Assembly (NCBI RefSeq): GCF_017982655.1
Contig: NZ_JABXYX010000017.1
Location: forward strand, 42,166-106,165
DNA: 64,000 bases
Origin: Brasilonema sp. CT11
GTDB taxonomy: Bacteria > Cyanobacteriota > Cyanobacteriia > Cyanobacteriales > Nostocaceae
Direction: 5' to 3'
Position 1 is the stretch's first letter, and the number at the start of each line of letters is the position of its first letter. The notes below the pieces were generated by a model. That model saw only the letters and a list, made by a program, of their open reading frames with translations, searched no databases and was not told where the DNA came from. Of this stretch, positions 9,825 through 18,342 are shown one piece after another. Position numbers and translations under genes: made by a program.

Positions 9825-10936
9825 AGCCAATTCCAGTCAACGAACCACTGCTAAACGGAAACGAGAATAAATACTTATTTGAATGTATCGAAACTGGTTG
9901 GATTTCTTCTGAAGGACCCTTTGTTAAACAATTTGAAGAACAATTTGCTGCCAGTGTGGGATGCAAATATGGAATAGCTGTCTGCAACGGTTCTGTTGCT
10001 CTTGATGCAGCAGTTGCAGCATTAGGAATTAGCTCTGGGGATGAAGTCATTCTGCCCACATTCACGATTATTTCTTGTGCGGCTGCGATTGTCCGTGCTG
10101 GTGCTGTACCAGTAGTCGTAGATTGTGATCCGCACACCTGGAATATGGATGTTAACCAGATTGAGGACAAAATTACAGCCAGGACAAAAGCCATTATGGT
10201 TGTTCATATCTATGGGCTACCCGTAGATATGGATCAAGTGTTGAACTTAGCCGACAAGTATGGGCTGCATATTATAGAAGATGCTGCCGAAATGCACGGT
10301 CAAACCTATAAAGGACGCCCTTGTGGTAGCTTCGGCACTATCAGTACCTTCAGTTTTTACCCTAACAAGCACATAACCACAGGCGAGGGGGGAATGCTGC
10401 TGACTAATGATGAGAAGTTAGCAGAACGTTGCCGTTCTTTACGCAATTTGTGCTTTCAACCCCAAAAACGCTTTGTGCATGAAGAGTTGGGTTGGAATAT
10501 GCGAATGACTAACTTACAAGCAGCGATTGGGGTTGCTCAGTTAGAGCGTTTGGATGAGTTTGTAGCACGTAAGCGACGAATGGGACAAATTTACACAGAA
10601 TTACTTGCGAATATCCCTGACGTACAGTTACCGTTGCCGCGCACTACATATGCAACAAATATATACTGGGTGTACGGTCTAGTTTTAAAAGACAATGTAG
10701 CATTTGACGCTCAAGAAGCGATGCAGTATCTTGCTGGGCACAAGATCGGTACTCGTCCTTTCTTTTGGTGTATGCATGAACAACCTGTGTTCAGAAAGAT
10801 GGGATTATTTGAGGAAGAATTTTGCCCAGTGGCAGAAAACATCGCTCGTCGGGGTTTCTATATTCCTAGTGGACTCGCACTCACAAATGAACAAATGACA
10901 CAGGTGGCACTGGCAGTTAAGGACATTTTGAAATGA
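9821..10936 (+). CDS. DegT/DnrJ/EryC1/StrS sugar aminotransferase
   Basis: A 371-residue PLP-dependent aminotransferase of the DegT family, which adds an amino group to a keto-deoxy nucleotide sugar. The Schiff-base lysine is Lys183 in SFYPNKHITTGEGGM. The PLP-contacting region IIEDAAEMHGQTYKG is intact. Overall resemblance is to perosamine-synthase-like enzymes (GDP-4-keto-6-deoxymannose aminotransferases); the precise substrate cannot be read from sequence. It overlaps the upstream cupin gene by 4 bp. A decayed methyltransferase frame starts inside its stop codon (ATGA at 10933), so the ancestral operon had at least three coupled genes. Confidence 0.92.
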   Translation: MKPIPVNEPLLNGNENKYLFECIETGWISSEGPFVKQFEEQFAASVGCKYGIAVCNGSVALDAAVAALGISSGDEVILPTFTIISCAAAIVRAGAVPVVVDCDPHTWNMDVNQIEDKITARTKAIMVVHIYGLPVDMDQVLNLADKYGLHIIEDAAEMHGQTYKGRPCGSFGTISTFSFYPNKHITTGEGGMLLTNDEKLAERCRSLRNLCFQPQKRFVHEELGWNMRMTNLQAAIGVAQLERLDEFVARKRRMGQIYTELLANIPDVQLPLPRTTYATNIYWVYGLVLKDNVAFDAQEAMQYLAGHKIGTRPFFWCMHEQPVFRKMGLFEEEFCPVAENIARRGFYIPSGLALTNEQMTQVALAVKDILK

Positions 10937-11298
10937 AGAAGATTATCAAGCAGATTTCATTTGCTAAACAGATTTACCGACTTTTTCAAGAAAAGTAGTA
11001 CAAGCATCGGTTTGCTAAAGATTACTATGGTGGTTTTTCTAACGTGTTTTAGAGATTTGAATAAGTCAGCGTTAAAAAATTAACTTATTTAACAAAATGT
11101 AAAATCAGCCAACGGCAAAGGAATGCCTCATTAGGTGAGTTTTTACAAAACTCAATATAGTTTTATCATGCCGACTCATTTAGTTGGGTTGGCTATGAGT
11201 TAATTGAAATTTGGGAAGATAGAGTTGACTCTTGTATAGTCTTCTCTCATCCAGATAACTCAATTCGCTTTCTATCACGAATTTTACTGAAAATTTAA
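10933..11298 (+). pseudogene. remnant of a putative methyltransferase (TIGR04325-like)
   Basis: An ATG overlapping the aminotransferase stop codon opens a frame starting MKKIIKQISFAKQIYRLF. It stops after 21 codons, but beyond that stop the same frame reads YKHRFAKDYYGGFSNVF before another stop. A separate open stretch (11161-11298) encodes FSWVGYELIEIWEDRVDSC and ends near a normal-looking stop. Basic start, YGGF motif and GYEL-x-W C-terminal segment match the ends of the putative sugar methyltransferase family TIGR04325. Most of the catalytic middle is gone and stops are scattered. The family name is from memory of its motifs, so moderate confidence. Confidence 0.55.
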
Positions 11299-11310
11299 CT
11301 TTTGATGATT

Positions 11311-12078
11311 ATGAGTATTTTTAACAACTATGCCCGTTACTATGATATTCTCTACCGAGATAAGGATTATGTTGGAGAAACAAAGTTTATTCAACAGTTA
11401 ATTCAAACTCATGCACCAAATGCACAGAAAATTCTAGAGTTAGGCTGTGGTACTGGAAATCATGCAGTTCTCCTAGCAAAGGAAGGGTACCAAATTCATG
11501 GGGTGGATTTGAGTCAGGAAATGTTACAAAAAGCTGACAGCCGCCTCTCCCAACTCCATCCAGAATTAGCTTCTCAACTAAAATTTACTCATGGAGATAT
11601 TCGTCACCTCAGGCTGAATCAGACATTTGATGTCATCCTCTCTCTTTTTCATGTCATCAGCTACCAAATTACGAATGAGGATTTACTGGCAGCTTTTACT
11701 ACTGTAAAGGAACATTTAAAGCCAGGCGGAATTTTTGTTTTTGATATATGGTATGGACCTGCAGTGTTAACTGAACGTCCTAGAGTTAGAGTCAAACGTC
11801 TAGAAGATGAAAAAATACTAGTTACCAGAATTGCAGAGCCAGTAGTGCATGCAAATGAGAATTTAGTAGATGTCAATTACCAAGTCTTTATTAAGGACAA
11901 AAACAGCAATTCGGTTAATGAGCTTCGAGAAACTCACCGAATGCGTTATCTGTTTAAGCCAGAAATAGAATTGGTGTCGCAGAAAGTTCAGATGACAATA
12001 CTCGAATATCAGGAGTGGATGACCAATCGAGAACCAGGGTTTGACAGTTGGGGCGTTTACTTTGTAATTTGTGGATAA
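11311..12078 (+). CDS. class I SAM-dependent methyltransferase
   Basis: A protein of about 255 residues with the Rossmann-fold SAM-binding motif ILELGCGTGNHAVLLA, followed by the acidic residue of motif II in GVDLS, and FDVILSLFHVISY for motif IV. It probably methylates a sugar or sugar-nucleotide in the polysaccharide pathway, judging from position; the acceptor is unknown. Possible starts are TTG 11302, ATG 11305 and ATG 11311; I prefer 11311 because MSIFNNYARYYDILY is the family-like start. A MITE sits immediately after its TAA stop, which forms one copy of the target duplication. Confidence 0.85.
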   Translation: MSIFNNYARYYDILYRDKDYVGETKFIQQLIQTHAPNAQKILELGCGTGNHAVLLAKEGYQIHGVDLSQEMLQKADSRLSQLHPELASQLKFTHGDIRHLRLNQTFDVILSLFHVISYQITNEDLLAAFTTVKEHLKPGGIFVFDIWYGPAVLTERPRVRVKRLEDEKILVTRIAEPVVHANENLVDVNYQVFIKDKNSNSVNELRETHRMRYLFKPEIELVSQKVQMTILEYQEWMTNREPGFDSWGVYFVICG

Positions 12079-12252
12079 GAGGATGTCTGAAAAGTTTTGG
12101 GCGCTTAAAACCGCGACTACACAAACCAAGTCTTTCTTGTGCGGACTAACAGAAAATTAAGGTTTTAAAACCCGTGTAGGCGGGTTTTGCCTGTGTAGCC
12201 GCGACTTCTAGTCACTAGATATAGTATTAAAATAGACTTTTCAGACATCCTC
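12079..12252. mobile_element. 174-bp MITE with 17-bp perfect terminal inverted repeats
   Basis: The element starts GAGGATGTCTGAAAAGT and ends with the exact reverse complement. It is flanked by a TAA duplication (12076-12078 and 12253-12255). Ends beginning GAG with a 3-bp TNA target duplication are the rule for the IS1031 group of the IS5 family, so such a transposase probably moved it in trans. The interior has a segment (TGTGTAGCCGCGA) shared with the repeat at 63131-63235. It encodes no protein. Confidence 0.85.
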
Positions 12253-12269
12253 TAAGAGAAACCTAAACC

Positions 12270-13496
12270 ATGAATAGATCGTGCTGCATATTTTTTTATG
12301 AAGGACATATAAGCGTTGCTCCAACTATCATTAGCTTAGTTAACTCTCTTAGTGAGCAAGGGTACCGTGTCTTTCTCTATTCTACCAAGCATAACTCATC
12401 AACGTTCAAAATACCCAATGATCGGACAGTCGTTGTTAATTTTCCAAAGGGATATAACATACCTGCAATCAATATAATTTATACAGTTCTTGGCATTATT
12501 AAACTAGGGATGTTAGTAAGAGTAATAGAGTTATTTTTATTTCTATTACAGTCTAGTTTTTATACATTCAAAAACTATGATTTGATCTTACCCAAGAATA
12601 GTATTATTATTGGTGTTGATGCAAATGGATCAATTGCATCGTTGCTAAATTTCTATTTTTTCAAGCAAAAGTTTGCATATCTTTCTTTAGAGATTTATCC
12701 TCCAAAGTACTTTGGAAAGCTAGCTAGAATTATCAAGTGGTTGGAATGCTTGGCATATCGCAAAGCTGAGTGTGTTATTATTCAAGACGAAGACAGATTT
12801 AAAAGTCTTGGAGAGTTTAATAACTATCATCATAGTAAGGTATTTTACCTGCCAAATTCGACTATGTCTTGTGATGACATTAATCAAAAATTAACTGATA
12901 GTAATTACTTGAAAAATATCTTGAAATTGAGTGATAAAGATTTCCCATATATCATAATTCAAGCTGGAATGATATGTGATGAAGTATTTTCTCAAGAATT
13001 AGCTTATGCTTTTAGCTTTATCAACAATGGAAGTGCATTAGTTCTCCACGAAAAAGAAAAAAGGGATGTAAAAGAACCATACATAAAGTTATTGAAAAAA
13101 ACGAATTCACAGAACCTTTTTCTATCATTAGATCCCCTGCCTTTTGAAAGGATAAATGAAGTGTTTGCTTCTGCAACTATTGGATTGGCATTTTATAAAA
13201 ATATCAATCACAATTTTGGTCAAATTGCTAAAGCGTCAGGAAAGTTGTCTTTTTATTTAAAATATGGAAAACCTGTATTAGTCAACAATTTGGAATCTCT
13301 ATCTACTCTGGTTGAAAAATACAAAATTGGCGTTGTTATCCAAAATCCTTCTGACCCTGTTGAGATTCAATCAGCTATCGAACGGATATTAAGCAATTAC
13401 AGTTTTTTCTCTAACAATGCTAAATTTTGTTTTGCAGAAGAATTTGACTTCGCTAAGAAAGCTAAGCCTTTTATATCTTATATAACTAGTTGGTAA
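12270..13496 (+). CDS. glycosyltransferase, GT4-like (GT-B fold)
   Basis: A 408-residue protein with an N-terminal acceptor half starting FFYEGHISVAPTIISLVNSL and a C-terminal nucleotide-sugar half with FASATIGLAFYKNINHNFGQ and SFYLKYGKPVLVNNLE. This layout fits GT-B glycosyltransferases. The canonical EX7E motif is not clear, so the GT4 label is tentative. It starts 18 bp after the MITE, so its expression may have been affected by that insertion. Donor and acceptor are unknown; context implies assembly of the island's repeat unit at the cytoplasmic membrane. Confidence 0.75.
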   Translation: MNRSCCIFFYEGHISVAPTIISLVNSLSEQGYRVFLYSTKHNSSTFKIPNDRTVVVNFPKGYNIPAINIIYTVLGIIKLGMLVRVIELFLFLLQSSFYTFKNYDLILPKNSIIIGVDANGSIASLLNFYFFKQKFAYLSLEIYPPKYFGKLARIIKWLECLAYRKAECVIIQDEDRFKSLGEFNNYHHSKVFYLPNSTMSCDDINQKLTDSNYLKNILKLSDKDFPYIIIQAGMICDEVFSQELAYAFSFINNGSALVLHEKEKRDVKEPYIKLLKKTNSQNLFLSLDPLPFERINEVFASATIGLAFYKNINHNFGQIAKASGKLSFYLKYGKPVLVNNLESLSTLVEKYKIGVVIQNPSDPVEIQSAIERILSNYSFFSNNAKFCFAEEFDFAKKAKPFISYITSW

Positions 13497-13582
13497 TTAG
13501 TAAGATATGTGATTGTGAAGATTATAACTTTATTTAATAACTGTCGAGATGATCATCATATTATATTTAATAAAAAATCTAT

Positions 13583-14497
13583 ATGCAAACTCCAGTAGCA
13601 TTTATCATCTTCAAAAGACCTCATACAACTGAAAAAGTATTTGAAGCAATTCGCCAAGCTAAACCACCAAAACTTTTTGTGATCGCAGACGCACCCCGTG
13701 CTGAACGTCCTGGGGAGGTAGAAAAGTGCGAAGCCACTCGTGCAATTATAGAGCGAGTTGATTGGAATTGCGAAGTCATCAAAAACTACTCTGATACCAA
13801 CTTGGGCTGTGGCAAACGTATATCCAGTGGTATTGATTGGGTTTTTAGCAATGTTGAAGAGGCTATTATTTTAGAGGATGATTGCGTACCTCATGCTACA
13901 TTTTTTCCATTTTGTGAAGAATTACTTGAGAAATATAGATATGATTCCCGAGTTGCCTCAATTTCCGGGTCAAATTATCAGTTTGGGCATAGACGAACAA
14001 ATAATAGTTACTACTTTTCTATTTACAACCACTGCTGGGGTTGGGCAAGCTGGAGACGTGCTTGGCAGCACTTTGATCTTTATATGAAGCTTTGGCCACA
14101 GATTCAAGCGGAAGGTTATCTGAACGATATTTTAAGAGACTATAAGGCAGTCAAATATTGGAGTAATCTTTTTCAGTCTGTTTTTGAAAACCCTTCAGAT
14201 GGAATTTGGGATTTTCAATGGACATTTGCCTGCTGGATACAGAGTAGTCTAGGTATTATTCCCAATACAAATTTAATTTCTAACATTGGCTTTGGTCTAG
14301 AATCGACTCATTTCACTTCTAAAAAAGTAAGCCCTTACATCAATATGCCTATAGAGGCAATGCAATTTCCTCTCAAGCATCCACCCTTCATGGTTAGCAA
14401 TGTAAACGCAGATAATTTCACACAAAAAACGCTGTTTAAGCAAACTTTACTCCAAGTTATTAAACAGAGGATTAAAAAAATTATAAAAGCCAACTAA
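13583..14497 (+). CDS. GT2-like glycosyltransferase (HlpA-like)
   Basis: A 304-residue GT-A fold protein. The nucleotide-binding N-terminus is TPVAFIIFKRPHTTEKVFEA, and the metal-binding acidic motif is EEAIILEDDCVPHATFF. The aromatic acceptor-side stretch CWGWASWRRAWQHFD is typical of proteins annotated as hemolytic protein HlpA-like or family 2 glycosyltransferases. The HlpA name reflects annotation history and not a haemolysin function. It probably adds one sugar of the repeat unit. The closing basic stretch (KQRIKKIIKAN) could contact the membrane. Confidence 0.8.
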   Translation: MQTPVAFIIFKRPHTTEKVFEAIRQAKPPKLFVIADAPRAERPGEVEKCEATRAIIERVDWNCEVIKNYSDTNLGCGKRISSGIDWVFSNVEEAIILEDDCVPHATFFPFCEELLEKYRYDSRVASISGSNYQFGHRRTNNSYYFSIYNHCWGWASWRRAWQHFDLYMKLWPQIQAEGYLNDILRDYKAVKYWSNLFQSVFENPSDGIWDFQWTFACWIQSSLGIIPNTNLISNIGFGLESTHFTSKKVSPYINMPIEAMQFPLKHPPFMVSNVNADNFTQKTLFKQTLLQVIKQRIKKIIKAN

Positions 14498-14553
14498 CGT
14501 CTGGGAGAAAAGTGTAAAAAGTTTTTTTTACAGCAGTTTTATGTAAGGTGGGG

Positions 14554-14580
14554 AATGCCCACCCTATGATTTGTGGTCTA
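14554..14580. repeat. short dispersed repeat
   Basis: A 27-bp sequence reading AATGCCCACCCTATGATTTG then TGGTCTA. A near copy lies at about 2447-2473 (AATGCCACCCTACGCTTTG then TGGTCTA). Both are intergenic. Function unknown; probably the edge of a larger decayed mobile repeat. Confidence 0.5.
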
Positions 14581-14720
14581 TTAATATGAAAATGGCTGTA
14601 AATATAGATTTTTTGTAAGTAAAAATGAAGTTTTCCCAAGTAAAATAATATACATTAATATTTGATTTCAGCTGGATTAATATTGACTAAAATGCTGAAA
14701 AATGTATTTTTTTATAAAAA

Positions 14721-16028
14721 ATGAAAATTAAAATATTTTACATTCCTACATTTTTAGCAGTGAGTGATCTGATATTATCGCTTCCTCAACTTAATTTAGG
14801 TGTTATTGGAGCAACTAGACTAGTTTTTCTTCCACTTTTAGTCCTTGTTTTAATTGAGCAATTAAGAAAAGTTGATGAGAAGAGAATAAGATTCGCAGTT
14901 AGTATGAGCTGGCCATTGCTACTACTTCCGATACTTTTTTTGTTCCAAATTGTAGCAATTCCTCCAGATGCTGTACCAACTCATCTTTCTGGTTGTACAA
15001 AGTATATTTTCTGGTCTCTGCTGTATCTATCTGCAGTATTAAGCTTAAACAGTCAAACAACCCATTTAATTAGGAAGATTTTGTTCATTACATTACTATT
15101 AGTCTTTATAGCAACTATTGTTCAGTATCCAATAGTCATTCAGCGTTCATCTCAGAGTTTATCTAGTATCATTGCCTCCTATGGTACTCAAGAAAAGGAT
15201 ATTTTTGGTCTATTTTCTTCTGCTAACGAAGATGCTAATAGCTTAATGACTTTATTTCCGCTGGCTTTGTTTTCTCTTAAAAAAAAATCAGATCTTAAAG
15301 GACTAGTATTCAAGGTTATCTTATTACTTTATCTACCTCCGCTTTTGTTTATAAATGGAACAAGAACAGCGCTATTTATAACTTTCCCAATTCTTTTATT
15401 TCTCTTCCATTTTACTTTTTCTATCAAAAATTTTACGAGACTTGCTCCATTCGTTATTATCTTTGTTTTAATATACAATTTGTATGTTGCTAGCTTTGCT
15501 GAATCCTCTTTTTCCAAGGAGTCTGAGGGTGAAGGAACTTGGGGATTTCGTGTAGAGAGAGTATGGACTCCTACTAGCAATTACACATCTGAAAATTCAC
15601 CTATTTTTGGTTTTGGCTCCCGTGGTTGGGAATATGTTTGTCGTATCAATGGAATTGTCAGAGGTGCTGGCGAAGATAATCCATTTGAAGTTATTCCCGC
15701 ACATAATGTATATGTTTGGACTTATGTGTCGTGGGGAATCGTTGGATTTTCGATATATTTAGGATTTCTCCTTACTCTATTGAAAGAATCTTTTCAGTTA
15801 TCAATATTTCCACAGCAGGAGATTTCACTGTTTGGAAAAACATTATTTTGTTGTGTTATAGGATATTGTATTTGGGCTTCTATTTCTAATGCATACATTG
15901 AAGCAGGATGGGATATTTTGTTTTTAATTGGAATTTTAATTAGCTCACTAAAAATGACAGCTTTACTCAGTAAATACAGAATTAATGTACCTAGTAATCA
16001 AAAAGTTCTTCAGGAAAATTCATGTTAA
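14721..16028 (+). CDS. O-antigen polymerase/ligase-like membrane protein (Wzy/WaaL type)
   Basis: A 435-residue, very hydrophobic protein with roughly ten to twelve membrane segments and one larger extracytoplasmic loop (about residues 255-330). The loop contains GFGSRGWEYVCRINGIVRG and a following AHNVYVWTYVSWG, which fits the Wzy_C (O-antigen ligase/polymerase) pattern of a large loop ahead of a conserved histidine. It is likely to polymerise lipid-linked repeat units in the periplasm, or to transfer the chain. As usual for this family sequence conservation is low and the call rests on topology and context. Confidence 0.8.
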   Translation: MKIKIFYIPTFLAVSDLILSLPQLNLGVIGATRLVFLPLLVLVLIEQLRKVDEKRIRFAVSMSWPLLLLPILFLFQIVAIPPDAVPTHLSGCTKYIFWSLLYLSAVLSLNSQTTHLIRKILFITLLLVFIATIVQYPIVIQRSSQSLSSIIASYGTQEKDIFGLFSSANEDANSLMTLFPLALFSLKKKSDLKGLVFKVILLLYLPPLLFINGTRTALFITFPILLFLFHFTFSIKNFTRLAPFVIIFVLIYNLYVASFAESSFSKESEGEGTWGFRVERVWTPTSNYTSENSPIFGFGSRGWEYVCRINGIVRGAGEDNPFEVIPAHNVYVWTYVSWGIVGFSIYLGFLLTLLKESFQLSIFPQQEISLFGKTLFCCVIGYCIWASISNAYIEAGWDILFLIGILISSLKMTALLSKYRINVPSNQKVLQENSC

Positions 16029-16145
16029 ACTAATCTCCATTTTGTTCCGAAAACTCAGAAACATTTTTTTCAAAAAGAAGATGCTTTCAGCTTGTCTACA
16101 AATATAACAAATAGGGATTCTTTAGATCAAAGAGGAAATTGATAT

Positions 16146-17405
16146 ATGAAAGTTTTACAGATGAGTACTTACGATAGTGGAGGAGCTGGTCGGGCTGTAT
16201 ATCGACTTCATCAAGGTTTACACAGTATAGGCATCGATTCCCAACTTTTAGTACAAGCCAAATATACTGATGATAAAACAGTTATTGCTCAACACACTAA
16301 GTTAGAAAAGGGAATTGCCAAGCTTAGACCATCTTTAAGTAGACTGCTGCTAAATTTTTATCCCCAACGAGAACAGACTGACTATTATTTATCTTGGCTT
16401 CCAGATAGAGTCCGTCCTCAAGTTAAACAACTCAATCCTGATATCCTCAATCTGCACTGGATTTCTAATGGTTATTTAGAGGTTGAAACCATTGCAAAGC
16501 TAAATAAGCCTATAGTCTGGACTCTTCATGATATGTGGGCATTTACGGGAGGCTGTCATTATAGCCAGAACTGCGATCGCTACATGAATTCTTGTGGCGC
16601 TTGTCCCCAACTTAATAGTCAAAAACAAAGAGATTTATCTCGCTGGCAATGGCAACGTAAAGCTAGAGCTTGGCAAGAAGCTGATATTACACTTGTCTCT
16701 CCTAGCTCATGGCTTGCTAAATGTGCTCAAGCCAGTTCTATTTTCCGAAATACGCGAGTAGAAGTCATTCCTAATGGTCTTGATACTAAGAAATACAAGC
16801 CAGTCAATAAACATATAGCAAGGGAGTTACTCAATCTACCTCAAGATAAGCAACTTATTGTTTTTGGAGCAGTTAATGCAACACAGCATAAGAGAAAAGG
16901 ATTTAGTTTATTACAAGCAGCACTGCAAGATTTAAGTAAATCTGTTTGGCAGGACAGATTAGAACTAGTTATATTTGGGTCTTCACAATCTGATAATCAG
17001 ATTGACCTAGGCTTTCGCACTCATTACACAGGTAAATTAGCAGATGATGTTTCATTGTCTTTAGTTTATTCGGCAGCAGATGTTTTCATTGCACCTTCAA
17101 TTGAGGATAATTTGCCGAACACTGTAATGGAAGCTGTTGCTTGTGGTACCCCCTGCATTGCTTTTCATATAGGTGGTATGCCCGATATGATTGAGCACCA
17201 GAAAAATGGTTATTTAGCTCAACCTTACAAGATAGAAGATTTGAGCTACGGAATTACTTGGGTTTTAGAAAACACAGAGCGATATCAAAAACTTTGTCAT
17301 CATGCTCGTGAGAAAGCAGAACAAGAATTTACTATGCAAATCCAAGCTCAACGGTATCTATCTATGTACACAGAGATCTTAAGTAGAGCAAACCAAAAAA
17401 GATAA
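16146..17405 (+). CDS. glycosyltransferase family 4
   Basis: A 419-residue GT-B enzyme. The N-terminus VLQMSTYDSGGAGRAVYRLH is characteristic of a GT4 subgroup. An acceptor-half segment WTLHDMWAFTGGCHYSQNC is followed by further cysteines (CGACPQL) that may bind a metal or form a structural cluster. The donor half has FIAPSIEDNLPNTVMEAVA, the GT4 acidic motif. It should transfer a nucleotide-activated sugar to the lipid-linked glycan. It precedes a strong inverted repeat that may end this transcript. Confidence 0.88.
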   Translation: MKVLQMSTYDSGGAGRAVYRLHQGLHSIGIDSQLLVQAKYTDDKTVIAQHTKLEKGIAKLRPSLSRLLLNFYPQREQTDYYLSWLPDRVRPQVKQLNPDILNLHWISNGYLEVETIAKLNKPIVWTLHDMWAFTGGCHYSQNCDRYMNSCGACPQLNSQKQRDLSRWQWQRKARAWQEADITLVSPSSWLAKCAQASSIFRNTRVEVIPNGLDTKKYKPVNKHIARELLNLPQDKQLIVFGAVNATQHKRKGFSLLQAALQDLSKSVWQDRLELVIFGSSQSDNQIDLGFRTHYTGKLADDVSLSLVYSAADVFIAPSIEDNLPNTVMEAVACGTPCIAFHIGGMPDMIEHQKNGYLAQPYKIEDLSYGITWVLENTERYQKLCHHAREKAEQEFTMQIQAQRYLSMYTEILSRANQKR

Positions 17406-17417
17406 TTTTTTTTGTCA

Positions 17418-17453
17418 ACAAAAACTACAAAAAAACATATTTGTAGTTTTTGT
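17418..17453 (+). terminator. AT-rich hairpin, probable terminator
   Basis: A 14-bp perfect inverted repeat (ACAAAAACTACAAA / TTTGTAGTTTTTGT) with an 8-nt loop, 12 bp after the preceding stop codon. It is near-symmetric, but the + strand genes on both sides suggest termination or processing within the island. Confidence 0.55.
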
Positions 17454-17506
17454 AAATATCGTTTTCATCAACCCTCCATTAAGCTATTTTATCAGGAATA
17501 ATCAAA

Positions 17507-18322
17507 ATGTATCCCAAAATATCAATAATTACCCCCTCTTTTAATCAAGGTAATTATATAGATTTCGCCATCCAAAGCGTAAAAGAACAAAATTATCCCA
17601 ACTTTGAACATATTATTCTAGATAATTGTTCAACAGATCAAACTATTGAACATCTCAAAAAATATGATCATTTGATTTGGAAATCTGAGCGTGATAGGGG
17701 TCAAAGTGACGCTCTTAACAAAGGCTTTAGTATGGCGACAGGTGACATAGTAGGTTGGCTCAATGCAGACGACAAATATCTTCCTGGATGCTTTCAAAAG
17801 ATAGCAAGCTGCTTCGCAGAAGCTCCTGAAAGTGATATTGCTTATGGAGACTATCGTTGGATAAATGAAAAGGGAGATGTTTTTCAATCCCGAAGAGAAA
17901 TCGATTTTGACTATTTCATACTGAAATATCTTCATGTTTTATATATACCCAGTACTTCTACATTCTTTAAACGGAGGATATTTGATGAAGGAAACTTTTT
18001 AGATGATTCTTTTCAATATGCGATGGATTACGAATTTTTTCTGAGATTAGCTTTAAAAAGATATAAATTCACTCACGTTCATTCTTATTTAGCAGATTTT
18101 AGATGGCACACAGAAAACAAATCTGTAGTTGCATTAAATAAACAAATTAATGAACAAGAGATGGCTTTACTACGTCATGATGAATTATTGCAAAAAGTAC
18201 CATCATCTGCGCGATCGCATTTACGAAAAATCTTGAAATTAATGGCACGAAGCAAGCGTTACCTTCTCAAAGGAATGAAAGGTTATTACTTTAATCAATG
18301 GCAACACCAAGCTGTTGATTAA
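17507..18322 (+). CDS. glycosyltransferase family 2
   Basis: A 271-residue GT-A enzyme with the classic GT2 start KISIITPSFNQGNYIDFAI. The uridine-contacting segment is HIILDNCSTDQTIE, and the DxD-type metal site is VGWLNADDKYLPG. A later acidic pair in YAMDYEFFLRLALK occupies the catalytic-base position. It probably adds a single sugar to the growing repeat unit on the cytoplasmic side. Donor unknown. Confidence 0.88.
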   Translation: MYPKISIITPSFNQGNYIDFAIQSVKEQNYPNFEHIILDNCSTDQTIEHLKKYDHLIWKSERDRGQSDALNKGFSMATGDIVGWLNADDKYLPGCFQKIASCFAEAPESDIAYGDYRWINEKGDVFQSRREIDFDYFILKYLHVLYIPSTSTFFKRRIFDEGNFLDDSFQYAMDYEFFLRLALKRYKFTHVHSYLADFRWHTENKSVVALNKQINEQEMALLRHDELLQKVPSSARSHLRKILKLMARSKRYLLKGMKGYYFNQWQHQAVD

Positions 18323-18342
18323 AATATAGGAGTCAGACAATT

